Positions 1-5,560 of a DNA stretch of 5,560 bases are shown here, in pieces. This stretch comes from Candidatus Atribacteria bacterium (GTDB taxonomy: Bacteria > Atribacterota > Atribacteria > Atribacterales > Atribacteraceae), in contig JAPLGF010000040.1 of the NCBI GenBank assembly GCA_026390275.1, positions 1 to 5,560 of the forward strand. Reading direction: 5' to 3'. How positions within the stretch are numbered: the stretch's first letter is position 1; each line of letters begins with the position of its first letter. The notes below the pieces were generated by a model. That model ran no database searches. It saw nothing but the letters and a program-made list of their open reading frames with translations, and had not been told where the DNA came from. The position numbers and the translations under genes are program-made.

Positions 1-809
1 ACCGGTTTGTTTTCTATATCTCGTTCCCCTGCCTGGTTTTCCAATCTCTCCAATCATCTCCCATTGAAAGAATGTACTGGATCATTCCCCCGGTCGCCTT
101 CACCCTGATCAGCCTGGTTTTCGTGGGTTCCTATTTTCTGGGAATAAGAAACCTGAAACTCTCATCGGAAAGTAGCGCCAGTTTTGCCATGGGAGCTGCC
201 TTTGGCAACACCGCTTTCTTAGGGTATCCCTTTATTATGGCGCTTTTGGGGGAGAAATCACTTCCTCCAGCAATCTTCTTCGACCAGATGGGGAATTTCT
301 TAGCGGTCTATTCCATTGGCGTGGCATTTTGTTTATACAGCAAAACCAGACGTTTTTCACTTTCCAGTCTATGGGAAATCCTGAAACTCCCACCGTTCAT
401 CGCCTTTTTCTTAGCACTCATTCTGAATGGAATCAAGTTGCCCCCGCTCATGGAACAAACGATCGGGCGTCTGGCCAGTACGACAGTTCCGATAATCATG
501 GTCGCCATCGGACTTTCCCTGTCCATCCAGCATGTTTCCAAGAATCTCAAACCCCTGCTCATCGCTTCGTTGATCAAACTGGCGGTATTGCCAGTCCTCT
601 TTCTTCTCGTCACCCGTCTCTTTCACTTTTCCTCTACTTTTCGGGAGGTCATGATCCTCCAATCGGCCACCCCCACCCTGATGAGTTCCTACGCCTTGGC
701 CTCGTTATATGATCTCGACCTTCCCTTGAGCTCCAGCGTGATCTTCGTGACCACCATCATTTCGTTAGCCTCATTACCCCTGTGGAGTTTCCTTTTCCCG
801 TACATCTAA
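1..809 (+). CDS. AEC-family transporter, N-terminus outside the window
   Basis: The frame is open from the left edge (first full codon at base 3) to the TAA at 807-809, giving 268 visible residues. The ATG at 72 is internal: the 23 residues before it (RFVFYISFPCLVFQS and on) already read like the first-helix region of the family, including the proline-containing segment. AEC proteins are usually about 300 residues, so roughly 30-40 N-terminal residues are missing. Family marks seen are GNTAFLGYPFI near visible residue 68, VPIIMVAIGLSLS in the middle, and LQSATPTLMSSYALA followed by a TTIISLASLPL final helix. Around eight to nine hydrophobic segments are visible. The family (AEC, bile/arsenite/riboflavin transporter superfamily) exports or imports organic anions across the inner membrane; the substrate here cannot be told from sequence. 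The gene ends 36 bases inside the convergent DUF3084 gene. Confidence 0.9.
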   Translation, partial: RFVFYISFPCLVFQSLQSSPIERMYWIIPPVAFTLISLVFVGSYFLGIRNLKLSSESSASFAMGAAFGNTAFLGYPFIMALLGEKSLPPAIFFDQMGNFLAVYSIGVAFCLYSKTRRFSLSSLWEILKLPPFIAFFLALILNGIKLPPLMEQTIGRLASTTVPIIMVAIGLSLSIQHVSKNLKPLLIASLIKLAVLPVLFLLVTRLFHFSSTFREVMILQSATPTLMSSYALASLYDLDLPLSSSVIFVTTIISLASLPLWSFLFPYI

Positions 810-1913
810 GTGGACGGTGAGGGGACCAATGGTATAAATGTCGTTATCTGCATACACCGAGATGGTAACCGGACCCTTCATTTCATTGAGCTTCCGGCTG
901 GTTTCCGTGAGGTTTAGAGCCGGGAGAGAACCCACCTTCTCCCGTTGGGGAAGAATGCCTCGTTTCACCCCCACGGTATTGAGTTCCTGTAAAATTTCTG
1001 CCAGCAAGGTATCAGTATTCGTTTGACCGGGTTCCAGGACAACCTGGCGGTTAAAAACCAGATCTCCCTTGGAAAATATTTTCTGGTTTACATCAATCAG
1101 AAAGCGGGTAATGACCGGTTCTCCTTTGAGAGTGTTCAGGGAAACCATCACCCGCACGACGGAATCATCCCGGGAAGAGGCCAGTTTCTCGACCGTTTGT
1201 TCAAAATTATCTCCTATGACAAACACTGCCCTCTGAATCGTCACATCCCGACCAGCACCCCCTTTAACGGCGATATCATCGGCTCGCTTGATCATATTGA
1301 GGAGATAGGATTCTACTTCTTTGACATTGATTCGACCGGAAATGATTCCCCGCAGGATCTCTTCTCCATCCTGAAAGACGATCTCTCCCTGCCGGATGGC
1401 CAGTACCGCTGTTCGCAACCGATCGAGCTCCAGCTGCAGTGACTTGATCTCGGCATCGAGGTTTTTCCTTTGAATGGTGAGTTCCTGGATGTTCCCATTC
1501 AATGTTTCCACCTGATCTTCCAAGGCTTTCCGGGAAGCCAAAAGATCCTTTTCCTTTTGTTCTAACTCCGTAATCCGCTTTTGATAATTTTCTGCTTCTT
1601 TCCGTACCTCTTCCAGCTCTGCGTTCCGGTCGGCCACCTGTTGATTGAGGGTTTCCAATTTTTGCTTCAGTTCTTTCATCCCAAAAAGAGCGGTTCGGAC
1701 CCCATCAGAACTAATCGCGAGGATGGCGAGAGTGATGGCAGCAATGATCACTCCCGTGATAATACTGATCAAAATGGCGGTATACCGGGGACGGAGTTTG
1801 AGAAGCGAAAGTCTTTGCTTTCCGATCCGTCGTCCCAGGACGTCACCGAGATAAGCTATGACTCCACTGATGACGATGATGGAAATGATGAGCAGAAAAC
1901 CAGAAAAATCCAT
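774..1913 (-). CDS. DUF3084 membrane-anchored coiled-coil protein
   Basis: This 379-residue protein starts at ATG 1913 behind a good ribosome binding site. It has two N-terminal membrane helices (about residues 5-23 and 45-68) joined by a basic stretch containing GRRIGKQRLSLLKLRPR, which is the typical DUF3084 hallmark. A charged, heptad-like coiled coil follows (about 78-172, rich in Glu, Lys, Gln and Leu), then a mixed alpha/beta domain (about 173-379). Two membrane helices place both the N-terminus and the coiled coil on the same side; the basic loop between them suggests a cytoplasmic loop, which would put the long C-terminal part in the periplasm (inference). No biochemical role is established for the family to my knowledge. 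It lies downstream of the Lpt genes on the same strand, separated by 323 bases that hold a transposase remnant. Its last 11 codons and stop overlap the convergent AEC transporter gene. Confidence 0.88.
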   Translation of the reverse strand: MDFSGFLLIISIIVISGVIAYLGDVLGRRIGKQRLSLLKLRPRYTAILISIITGVIIAAITLAILAISSDGVRTALFGMKELKQKLETLNQQVADRNAELEEVRKEAENYQKRITELEQKEKDLLASRKALEDQVETLNGNIQELTIQRKNLDAEIKSLQLELDRLRTAVLAIRQGEIVFQDGEEILRGIISGRINVKEVESYLLNMIKRADDIAVKGGAGRDVTIQRAVFVIGDNFEQTVEKLASSRDDSVVRVMVSLNTLKGEPVITRFLIDVNQKIFSKGDLVFNRQVVLEPGQTNTDTLLAEILQELNTVGVKRGILPQREKVGSLPALNLTETSRKLNEMKGPVTISVYADNDIYTIGPLTVHLDVREKETPQG

Positions 1914-1918
1914 AGTGA

Positions 1919-1926
1919 ACTCCTTA
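1919..1926 (-). promoter_or_regulatory. Ribosome binding site of the DUF3084 gene
   Basis: On the minus strand the sequence reads TAAGGAGT, with six bases between GGAG and the ATG at 1913. It is a strong Shine-Dalgarno match and fixes the start just before the first membrane helix. Confidence 0.75.
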
Positions 1927-1984
1927 TGCTCAGTACTTCTCCTTCACTCGACTTTCGCACCAAAATAAATGCTAAAAAGCCTTG

Positions 1985-2012
1985 ATTTTAAAGGGTTTTT
2001 TTAATGAAAACA
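1985..2012 (-). promoter_or_regulatory. Possible promoter for the DUF3084 gene
   Basis: Read on the minus strand, TAAAAT (1985-1990) lies 16 bases downstream of TGTTTT (2007-2012). The -10 match is fair and the -35 match is weak. It sits about 70 bases before the DUF3084 start, inside AT-rich DNA at the edge of the insertion-sequence scar. If real, it would let the gene be transcribed separately from the Lpt genes. The AT-rich setting makes chance matches likely. Confidence 0.22.
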
Positions 2013-2015
2013 CCC
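1993..2015. other. Imperfect hairpin in the DUF3084-permease gap
   Basis: GGGT plus TTTT on one arm (1993-2001) pairs with AAAA plus ACCC on the other (2007-2015), with one T-C mismatch and a 5-base loop. On the minus strand it is followed by only a short T run, so it is at best a weak terminator for the Lpt transcript. It may instead belong to the end of the insertion sequence. It overlaps the weak promoter candidate at 1985-2012, so both readings cannot be equally right. Confidence 0.25.
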
Positions 2016-2024
2016 CCTCCTTTC

Positions 2025-2033
2025 TGGTAGAAT
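2025..2033 (+). promoter_or_regulatory. Extended -10 promoter of the transposase remnant
   Basis: TGGTAGAAT has the TGN extension and a TAGAAT hexamer (2028-2033) about 45 bases before the ATG at 2078. No good -35 element lies 16-18 bases upstream. Its position fits the native promoter of the insertion sequence. If active it would send antisense RNA into the 3' end of the permease gene. Confidence 0.3.
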
Positions 2034-2040
2034 TGACTGA

Positions 2041-2057
2041 GAGAATAAACAATTCTC
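2041..2057 (+). other. Small hairpin in the transposase leader
   Basis: GAGAAT (2041-2046) pairs perfectly with ATTCTC (2052-2057) around a 5-base loop. A competing 7-base repeat, AGAATTG (2029-2035) with CAATTCT (2050-2056), shares the right arm. Leader hairpins in insertion sequences may limit translation from outside transcripts, but these are short and AT-rich, so the role is unproven. Confidence 0.3.
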
Positions 2058-2077
2058 AAAAAGAGAGAGGGGTCTTC

Positions 2078-2341
2078 ATGTCTATCCTACTAGAAAATTT
2101 TGAAAAGGAAAGGACCCGGTCACCGATGTTTTCCTCCTTTTTTAAGGAGTTCAAATTGAACCAACTTTTTCGGAAATGCAATATTCACCAGGAGAAAGGG
2201 ATCCCGGTGAAAGAAGTCTTTCCCATGATCTTTCTCTTAGCCCTTTCTGAAGAAAAGATGAAAGAGCTCCTCTCTCATTTTGTGAATAGTCTTCCAGCAT
2301 GGTTGAGAGAAAAAGTGATAGTAATGAACTTCGAAAGTTGA
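2078..2341 (+). pseudogene. Truncated IS4-like transposase, N-terminal fragment
   Basis: The frame opens at ATG 2078 after a purine-rich GAGAGGGG site and runs 87 codons to TGA at 2339-2341. It is also open further upstream to 1982, but the 2078 start has the ribosome binding site. The stretch FFKEFKLNQLFRKCNIHQEKG, then IPVKEVFPMIFLLAL, resembles the N-terminal region of IS4-like DDE transposases common in Clostridia and other anaerobes (recalled pattern, not a search). Such proteins are usually about 400 residues; everything carrying the catalytic Asp-Asp-Glu triad is missing. The likeness fades after FLLAL (about base 2245), and from there the frame is simply the opposite strand of the permease tail. 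It is therefore best read as a dead 5' fragment of an insertion sequence. A family closer than IS4-like cannot be assigned safely. Confidence 0.62.
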
Positions 2342-3421
2342 GTCCTTCGCAAAAAGGAGGACCAGACCGGAAATCCCGGTCACAATATTGCCGAACCAGG
2401 CTCCCAAGAAAGGGGACATTCCGCCTCCTTCGGCAATGGTACCGCACACCGATAACAAGACATAATATCCGAAAACGATGAGAATGCTCATCCCAATCCC
2501 GACCGCCTTTCCCGAACGCGGAGAAGCGATACCCAGGGGAACTCCAATCAGGGCGAAAAAAATACAGGCGAAGGGAATGGCTGTTTTTTGCCAGAGCATC
2601 AATTGGAGATGATACACCTGCTGCTGATTCTCGTGTTCCCGGGTGATATAGTTTTTTAACTCGGCAAAACTCATTTCCTGGGGGTTTTTCTGGCTTTTCA
2701 AGACATCTTCCATACTCTGTTCGGTCTTGATTTCCTCTTTTTCAAACCGGACCACTCGTTCGACGTTTCCACTCAGTCCCACTTCATACATAACCCCGTT
2801 CAGAAAAATCCATTTCCCATTTTTCAAAAAAGCCTCATCGGCATTTAATATTCTCCGTAACCCCTGGGAATCGTACTCCTGGACGATGACTCCCGAGAGA
2901 AGTGATTTCTCCCGATCAATTTTTTTTACGTAGAAAATACGTTCGTTGTTCTTATCGGTCCGGTCCCGAAAAAAGGTATTTTCCTGAAATAACCAGCTGG
3001 TTACGGAGTCTCCCCCAATGATCCTCTGCAGATTCTGAGCGGAAGTCGGCAATATTGCTTCCTGTAAATAAACTGTACCAATGCAAATCCAGATGGCAAA
3101 AAAAAGGACCGGGAGAATAAACCTCTTCAGGCTGATCCCGGAAGCCTTCATGGCAATGACTTCGCTATCACTCACCATCCGACTCACCGTGAGGAGGACC
3201 GATAGAAGAATCGACATGGGAAAAACATATATCAAAAAGGACGGAAGACTGTAGAGAAAAACCTGAATAATCGTAAAAAATGGAATTTTCGATTGGAGCC
3301 AGAGTCGGGTGATGCGAAAAAGAAAATCACCAGCGGTCAGAATGGTGACAAAGAGAGCGACTCCAAAACCAAAATTATGTATCACTTGGGTGAGGAGGTA
3401 CCGGTCCAGGACTTTCATCAT
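2237..3421 (-). CDS. LPS export permease, YjgP/YjgQ (LptF/LptG) family
   Basis: The 394-residue protein has the family plan: three membrane helices (about 14-35, 50-80, 101-120), a large periplasmic beta-jellyroll domain (about 125-270), then three more helices (about 278-298, 307-327, 337-357). Conserved-looking pieces are the start MKVLDRYLL, SDSEVIAMKASGIS after helix 2, the PFACIFFALIGVPLGI helix and the GAWFGNI start of the last helix. In the known machine LptF and LptG form a heterodimer that pulls LPS from the inner membrane, driven by LptB. Only one such gene is here and I cannot tell F from G. Two ATGs stand in tandem (3421 and 3418); no clear Shine-Dalgarno is present and lptB stops 2 bases before, so translation is probably coupled. 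Residues 358-394 form an unusual tail after the last helix, antisense to the transposase remnant, and the stop codon lies at the likely IS junction. Confidence 0.9.
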   Translation of the reverse strand: MMKVLDRYLLTQVIHNFGFGVALFVTILTAGDFLFRITRLWLQSKIPFFTIIQVFLYSLPSFLIYVFPMSILLSVLLTVSRMVSDSEVIAMKASGISLKRFILPVLFFAIWICIGTVYLQEAILPTSAQNLQRIIGGDSVTSWLFQENTFFRDRTDKNNERIFYVKKIDREKSLLSGVIVQEYDSQGLRRILNADEAFLKNGKWIFLNGVMYEVGLSGNVERVVRFEKEEIKTEQSMEDVLKSQKNPQEMSFAELKNYITREHENQQQVYHLQLMLWQKTAIPFACIFFALIGVPLGIASPRSGKAVGIGMSILIVFGYYVLLSVCGTIAEGGGMSPFLGAWFGNIVTGISGLVLLFAKDSTFEVHYYHFFSQPCWKTIHKMREELFHLFFRKG

Positions 3422-3423
3422 CG

Positions 3424-4164
3424 TTACATGTTAAACCGTTCACCCAGATAGTATTTTCTGCTGAGTTCAGAGGCAATGATTTCTTCCGAAGTTCCGGAAA
3501 TGAGGATTTTCCCTTCAAGCATAATATAGGCCCGTTCAGTAATGGCTAAGGTTTCTCTCACGGCATGATCCGTGATGAGAACTCCGATATTTTTCTTCGC
3601 CAAAGAGCGGATGATACCCTGGATATCCTCCACCGCGATCGGGTCAATCCCGGTAAACGGTTCATCGAGCAAAATAAAGGATGGATTGGTAGCCAGGGCC
3701 CGAGCGATCTCCAATCGTCTTCTTTCACCACCGGAAAGGAGGTTGGCAGAAGAACGAGCAAGTCGGGTAATCCCGAATTCTTCTAAAAGCTGGTCCCGGG
3801 TACCCACAATTTCTTTCTTTTTCAAACCCTGCATCTCTAAAACCAGGTCGATATTATCCTGAACATTCAGCTTTCGAAAAACAGAGGGTTCCTGGGCGAG
3901 ATATCCCATTCCCATCCGGGCCCGTAGATACATGGGATAATTGTTGAGCTCCAGTGAATCCAGGAATACCGTGCCCGCCGTCGGACGGATCAAACCCACC
4001 AGCAGATAGAAAGTGGTGGTTTTCCCGGCTCCATTTGGTCCCAAGAGTCCCACGATTTCCCCCCTTCTTACTTCCACGTTCACTTCGTGAACGATTCTTT
4101 TTTTGGCATATTCTTTCACCAATCCCCTCCCACAGAGAGATTGCCAGTTTTGTGTTTTGGTCAA
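3424..4164 (-). CDS. lptB: LPS export ABC transporter ATPase LptB
   Basis: The 246-residue cytoplasmic ATPase shows all ABC motifs: Walker A GPNGAGKTT (42-50), Q-loop Gln91 in YLAQEPSVFRKL, signature LSGGER (143-148), Walker B FILLDE (163-168) with catalytic Glu168, and H-loop His200 in ITDHAVRET. The GEIVGLLGPNGAGKTTTFY block, YLAQEPSVFRKL and the TDHxVRE form are typical of LptB rather than of other ABC ATPases. It powers LPS extraction through the LptF/G channel. The start is TTG at 4164, supported by a GGAGG site nine bases upstream and by a TTGA overlap with the lptA stop. This makes the N-terminus about five or six residues longer than E. coli LptB. The permease gene follows after 2 bases. 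Confidence 0.95.
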   Translation of the reverse strand: MTKTQNWQSLCGRGLVKEYAKKRIVHEVNVEVRRGEIVGLLGPNGAGKTTTFYLLVGLIRPTAGTVFLDSLELNNYPMYLRARMGMGYLAQEPSVFRKLNVQDNIDLVLEMQGLKKKEIVGTRDQLLEEFGITRLARSSANLLSGGERRRLEIARALATNPSFILLDEPFTGIDPIAVEDIQGIIRSLAKKNIGVLITDHAVRETLAITERAYIMLEGKILISGTSEEIIASELSRKYYLGERFNM

Positions 4165-4883
4165 TTCTTGGTTCCTCCGCCTGGCATGATGTTGATTTCC
4201 ACATTTCCTTCCACCTTCACCTGTCCAGTGGTGAGATTGACCAGAATCTGTTTCCCCTTCATCAGATTCCCTTCTTTTTCTACCTGCGCATTCCCATCCA
4301 ATACAATAGAATCCATGCCTTCTTGGTACAACGCATGATCAGCCTTCCCTTTCCATCCCTCTTTTTGGATGGATACCGCGGAAGCCTGCCATTTTTTTAC
4401 GTCTAAGGAGTATTCGATCTGCTGCGAAAGAAGCTGAAAACCACGGAGCTGAAGAAGAGGATTTCCGGTGAGAAGAATTTTTCCGGTATTAAAAAAAAAG
4501 TCCATTTTTTTTGATTGAAAGTAGAGATCTTTCCCTTTCCCATTCACCGTATCCATCCGGGACTGGTTCTCTTTACCGATGTAGAGAAGTGATTTTGCCA
4601 TCACCGTTTTTTCTTCCCAGGTGATTTTAATATCCCCTTCACTTTTCGCTTCCTGTTTCACCGTATCAAATTCCAGGAAAGGACAGTTCATGGTCACCCC
4701 TTTCCATTGAATGGTCGACTCACCTCTGGCGCGGATGGTACCAGACTGCTCATCATATTCGGCTGATGATGTCTTGATGGTGACCTCGCCTCCGGGTAAC
4801 TTTTCATTGACACCAAAGACCGGATGAGAACAAAAAAGAATGGTTACCAAAATCAGCAGGAACGGCACGTTTTTTGTTTTCAT
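4161..4883 (-). CDS. lptA: LptA-like periplasmic LPS transport protein (OstA-like)
   Basis: The 240-residue protein begins with a Sec signal peptide: Lys2 and Lys4, a hydrophobic core at about 7-18, and likely cleavage after Gly24 in PVFG. The rest is beta-rich with repeating OstA/LptA-type units, for example SSAEYDEQSGTIRARGES (39-56), ADHALYQEGMDSIVLDGNAQV (181-201) and LVNLTTGQVKVEGNVEI (214-230). These units resemble the strand-turn-strand ladder of the LptA jellyroll, which bridges LptC to the outer-membrane LptD. It is longer than E. coli LptA (about 185 residues) and may carry an extra set of repeats. The start ATG overlaps the lptC stop as ATGA and has an AAGGA site six bases upstream (4890-4894). 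It ends in a TTGA overlap with lptB. The neighbours make the role quite safe, though the primary sequence is divergent. Confidence 0.85.
   Translation of the reverse strand: MKTKNVPFLLILVTILFCSHPVFGVNEKLPGGEVTIKTSSAEYDEQSGTIRARGESTIQWKGVTMNCPFLEFDTVKQEAKSEGDIKITWEEKTVMAKSLLYIGKENQSRMDTVNGKGKDLYFQSKKMDFFFNTGKILLTGNPLLQLRGFQLLSQQIEYSLDVKKWQASAVSIQKEGWKGKADHALYQEGMDSIVLDGNAQVEKEGNLMKGKQILVNLTTGQVKVEGNVEINIMPGGGTKN
4174..4178 (-). promoter_or_regulatory. Ribosome binding site that decides the TTG start of lptB
   Basis: GGAGG on the minus strand lies inside the 3' end of lptA, nine bases from the TTG at 4162-4164. The in-frame TTG and GTG codons further down (residues 15-16) have no comparable site and would remove the first strand of the ATPase fold, so the TTG at 4164 is preferred. 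Confidence 0.7.
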
Positions 4884-5497
4884 TTCTTTTCCTTAACCTT
4901 TATTTTAATAATGACATTTTCTTCTAAGAACATCCGTCTATCCTTTAAATTATAAACGATATACCCACAACTGATTTCCAGGTCTTTTTTCTTCAAATGA
5001 ACTTTTTCCATTCTCAGGGAGTTTTCATTTCCCATCCAACGAAGGGTATCGCCGGTTAATTGACCATCCCCCTTCACTGCCAGCATGGTGACATCGGATA
5101 ACAAGGCATCGGTGGTCTCGACCTGGACCTGCCCTTTTTGGGCTTCAACCCGGTACAAAGGGCTATTGTCGTGATAAAAAATGCCGTCAACTCCATTCAA
5201 AAAAAAATCCTTCTCTCCTTTTTGCAAATCCCGGGTGCGAAAATCCCACTCCTTCCCGGTTTCGGAAACCCGGCTGATCTCTGCTTTTTCAATCTGAATA
5301 TCTATCCTATCTTTATTGATGGGAATGGATACTTCCTGAGGCGGAAAAAACAAAACCAGATGGGATGGTTGGACAATCCAGAAATAAACCAGGAGAGCCA
5401 CCAATACCAGTATGGAAAAAAGAAACCAGGGGAAAGTCCCCCAGTCAATTCTACTCCTCATTCGTACCAATTGGGAAATAAAGCCTCTTGAATTCAT
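4880..5497 (-). CDS. lptC: LptC-like inner-membrane LPS transport protein
   Basis: The 205-residue protein has a short basic N-terminus, one membrane helix (about 22-42) and a periplasmic beta-rich domain (about 60-200) with YRVEAQKGQVQVETTDALLSDV-like and YNLKDRRMFLEENVII-like strands, as in the LptC/OstA-like fold. LptC is anchored next to the LptB-F/G complex and passes LPS to LptA. The first ATG at 5497 lacks a clear Shine-Dalgarno. A second ATG at 5461 (Met13, MRSRIDWG) leaves the helix intact and gives a cytoplasmic tail closer to usual LptC length; it would overlap the probable upstream gene by 11 bases. Either start is possible. The gene order lptC-lptA-lptB is a common arrangement and supports the call. 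Confidence 0.85.
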   Translation of the reverse strand: MNSRGFISQLVRMRSRIDWGTFPWFLFSILVLVALLVYFWIVQPSHLVLFFPPQEVSIPINKDRIDIQIEKAEISRVSETGKEWDFRTRDLQKGEKDFFLNGVDGIFYHDNSPLYRVEAQKGQVQVETTDALLSDVTMLAVKGDGQLTGDTLRWMGNENSLRMEKVHLKKKDLEISCGYIVYNLKDRRMFLEENVIIKIKVKEKK

Positions 5498-5560
5498 TCA
5501 GTACCAGCTTCTGACAAATTTCCAGATTTTTCTCATCACTGTCCGAGAGAACCAAATATA
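5451..5560 (-). CDS. Probable C-terminal end of an upstream gene, unidentified
   Basis: On the minus strand a frame enters from the right edge and runs 35 codons to TAG at 5451-5453, ending FKRLYFPIGTNEE. Its composition (Leu, Glu, Lys, Asp; purine-rich first codon positions) looks like real coding. A second frame ends in TGA at 5498-5500, directly before the lptC ATG, but has four Trp in 20 codons and looks less natural. If the first frame is real, it overlaps the start of lptC by 11 to 47 bases depending on which lptC start is used. I cannot recognise the family from so short a piece; LPS biosynthesis genes are common at this position. Confidence 0.4.
   Translation of the reverse strand, partial: YLVLSDSDEKNLEICQKLVLNEFKRLYFPIGTNEE

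Larger units (their letters stand above)
1981..2245 (+). mobile_element. Left-end remnant of an insertion sequence
   Basis: The span covers the leader, the extended -10, the ribosome binding site and the recognisable first 56 or so codons of the transposase. The right limit is set where transposase-like sequence gives way to permease-antisense sequence. The left limit is only approximate, placed in the AT-rich change after base 1980. I could not find matching terminal inverted repeats or a clear target duplication, as expected if the right end has been deleted. Confidence 0.5.

Noticed and set aside
777..824. CCCCT (777-781) with AGGGG (820-824) as a bidirectional terminator for the convergent genes
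   Set aside because: The arms are only five bases with a 38-base gap and no T run follows, so a stable terminator hairpin is unlikely.
1971..1980. GCTAAAAAGC palindrome-like element upstream of DUF3084 as an operator
   Set aside because: Three-base arms around an A run are too short to support a regulatory site.
1023..1985. Long plus-strand open frames opposite the DUF3084 gene
   Set aside because: They lack ribosome binding sites and domain character and are mirror frames of a well-supported coding sequence.
2019..2249. CCTTTCTG at 2019-2026 and again at 2242-2249 as a target-site duplication around the insertion sequence
   Set aside because: The enclosed ends do not form inverted repeats and the left copy lies next to the putative -10. 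An 8-base repeat of pyrimidine-rich sequence is easily due to chance here.
1982..2341. A full 119-residue plus-strand protein starting at ATG 1982
   Set aside because: The first 32 codons lie in leader DNA holding the promoter-like element and hairpins, while a good binding site precedes the ATG at 2078. The last third is antisense of the permease, so no intact novel protein is supported.
3954..4406. Plus-strand open frame across the lptB-lptA junction, rich in Pro, Phe and Ser
   Set aside because: Its composition reflects the pyrimidine-rich complement of two strong minus-strand genes, and no family features are visible.

Overview
The window looks like chromosomal DNA from a diderm (outer-membrane) bacterium. 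It is dominated by a minus-strand cluster for the lipopolysaccharide export machine: LptC, LptA, LptB and a YjgP/YjgQ (LptF/LptG) permease, followed by a DUF3084 membrane coiled-coil gene. The genes are packed with 4-base overlaps and short gaps. DUF3084, the Lpt genes and a degenerate IS4-like transposase together would fit a deep-branching diderm such as Atribacterota or a neighbouring phylum. That placement is an inference from remembered protein style, not a database result, and other diderms are possible.

Layout from left to right: (1) bases 1-809, plus strand, the 3' nine-tenths or so of an AEC (auxin efflux carrier) family transporter whose start lies outside the window. (2) 774-1913, minus strand, the DUF3084 protein; its last 11 codons and stop overlap the transporter tail in convergent orientation. 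(3) 1914-2236, the only stretch without an intact gene. It holds the DUF3084 ribosome binding site, possible promoters, small hairpins and the 5' end of a plus-strand transposase gene that is cut short. (4) 2237-3421, minus, the Lpt permease, whose C-terminal tail runs antisense to the broken transposase frame. (5) 3424-4164, minus, lptB, starting at TTG. (6) 4161-4883, minus, lptA-like. (7) 4880-5497, minus, lptC-like. (8) 5451-5560, minus, the probable C-terminal end of one more upstream gene.

How the genes work together: LptC (single inner-membrane anchor) and LptA (exported beta-jellyroll bridge) carry lipopolysaccharide away from the inner membrane. LptB provides ATP hydrolysis and the LptF/G-type protein forms the transmembrane extraction channel. 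Transcription must enter from beyond base 5560, since no intergenic space for a promoter exists between lptC and the permease. DUF3084 lies downstream on the same strand, but the transposase remnant separates it, so it may have its own promoter. The AEC transporter is on the opposite strand and is not obviously related.

I see no RNA genes, CRISPR arrays, integrase sites or complete mobile elements. The main irregularity is the insertion-sequence scar at the 3' end of the permease gene. I do not see a convincing undescribed system; the most testable idea is a functional link between DUF3084 and the Lpt machine.
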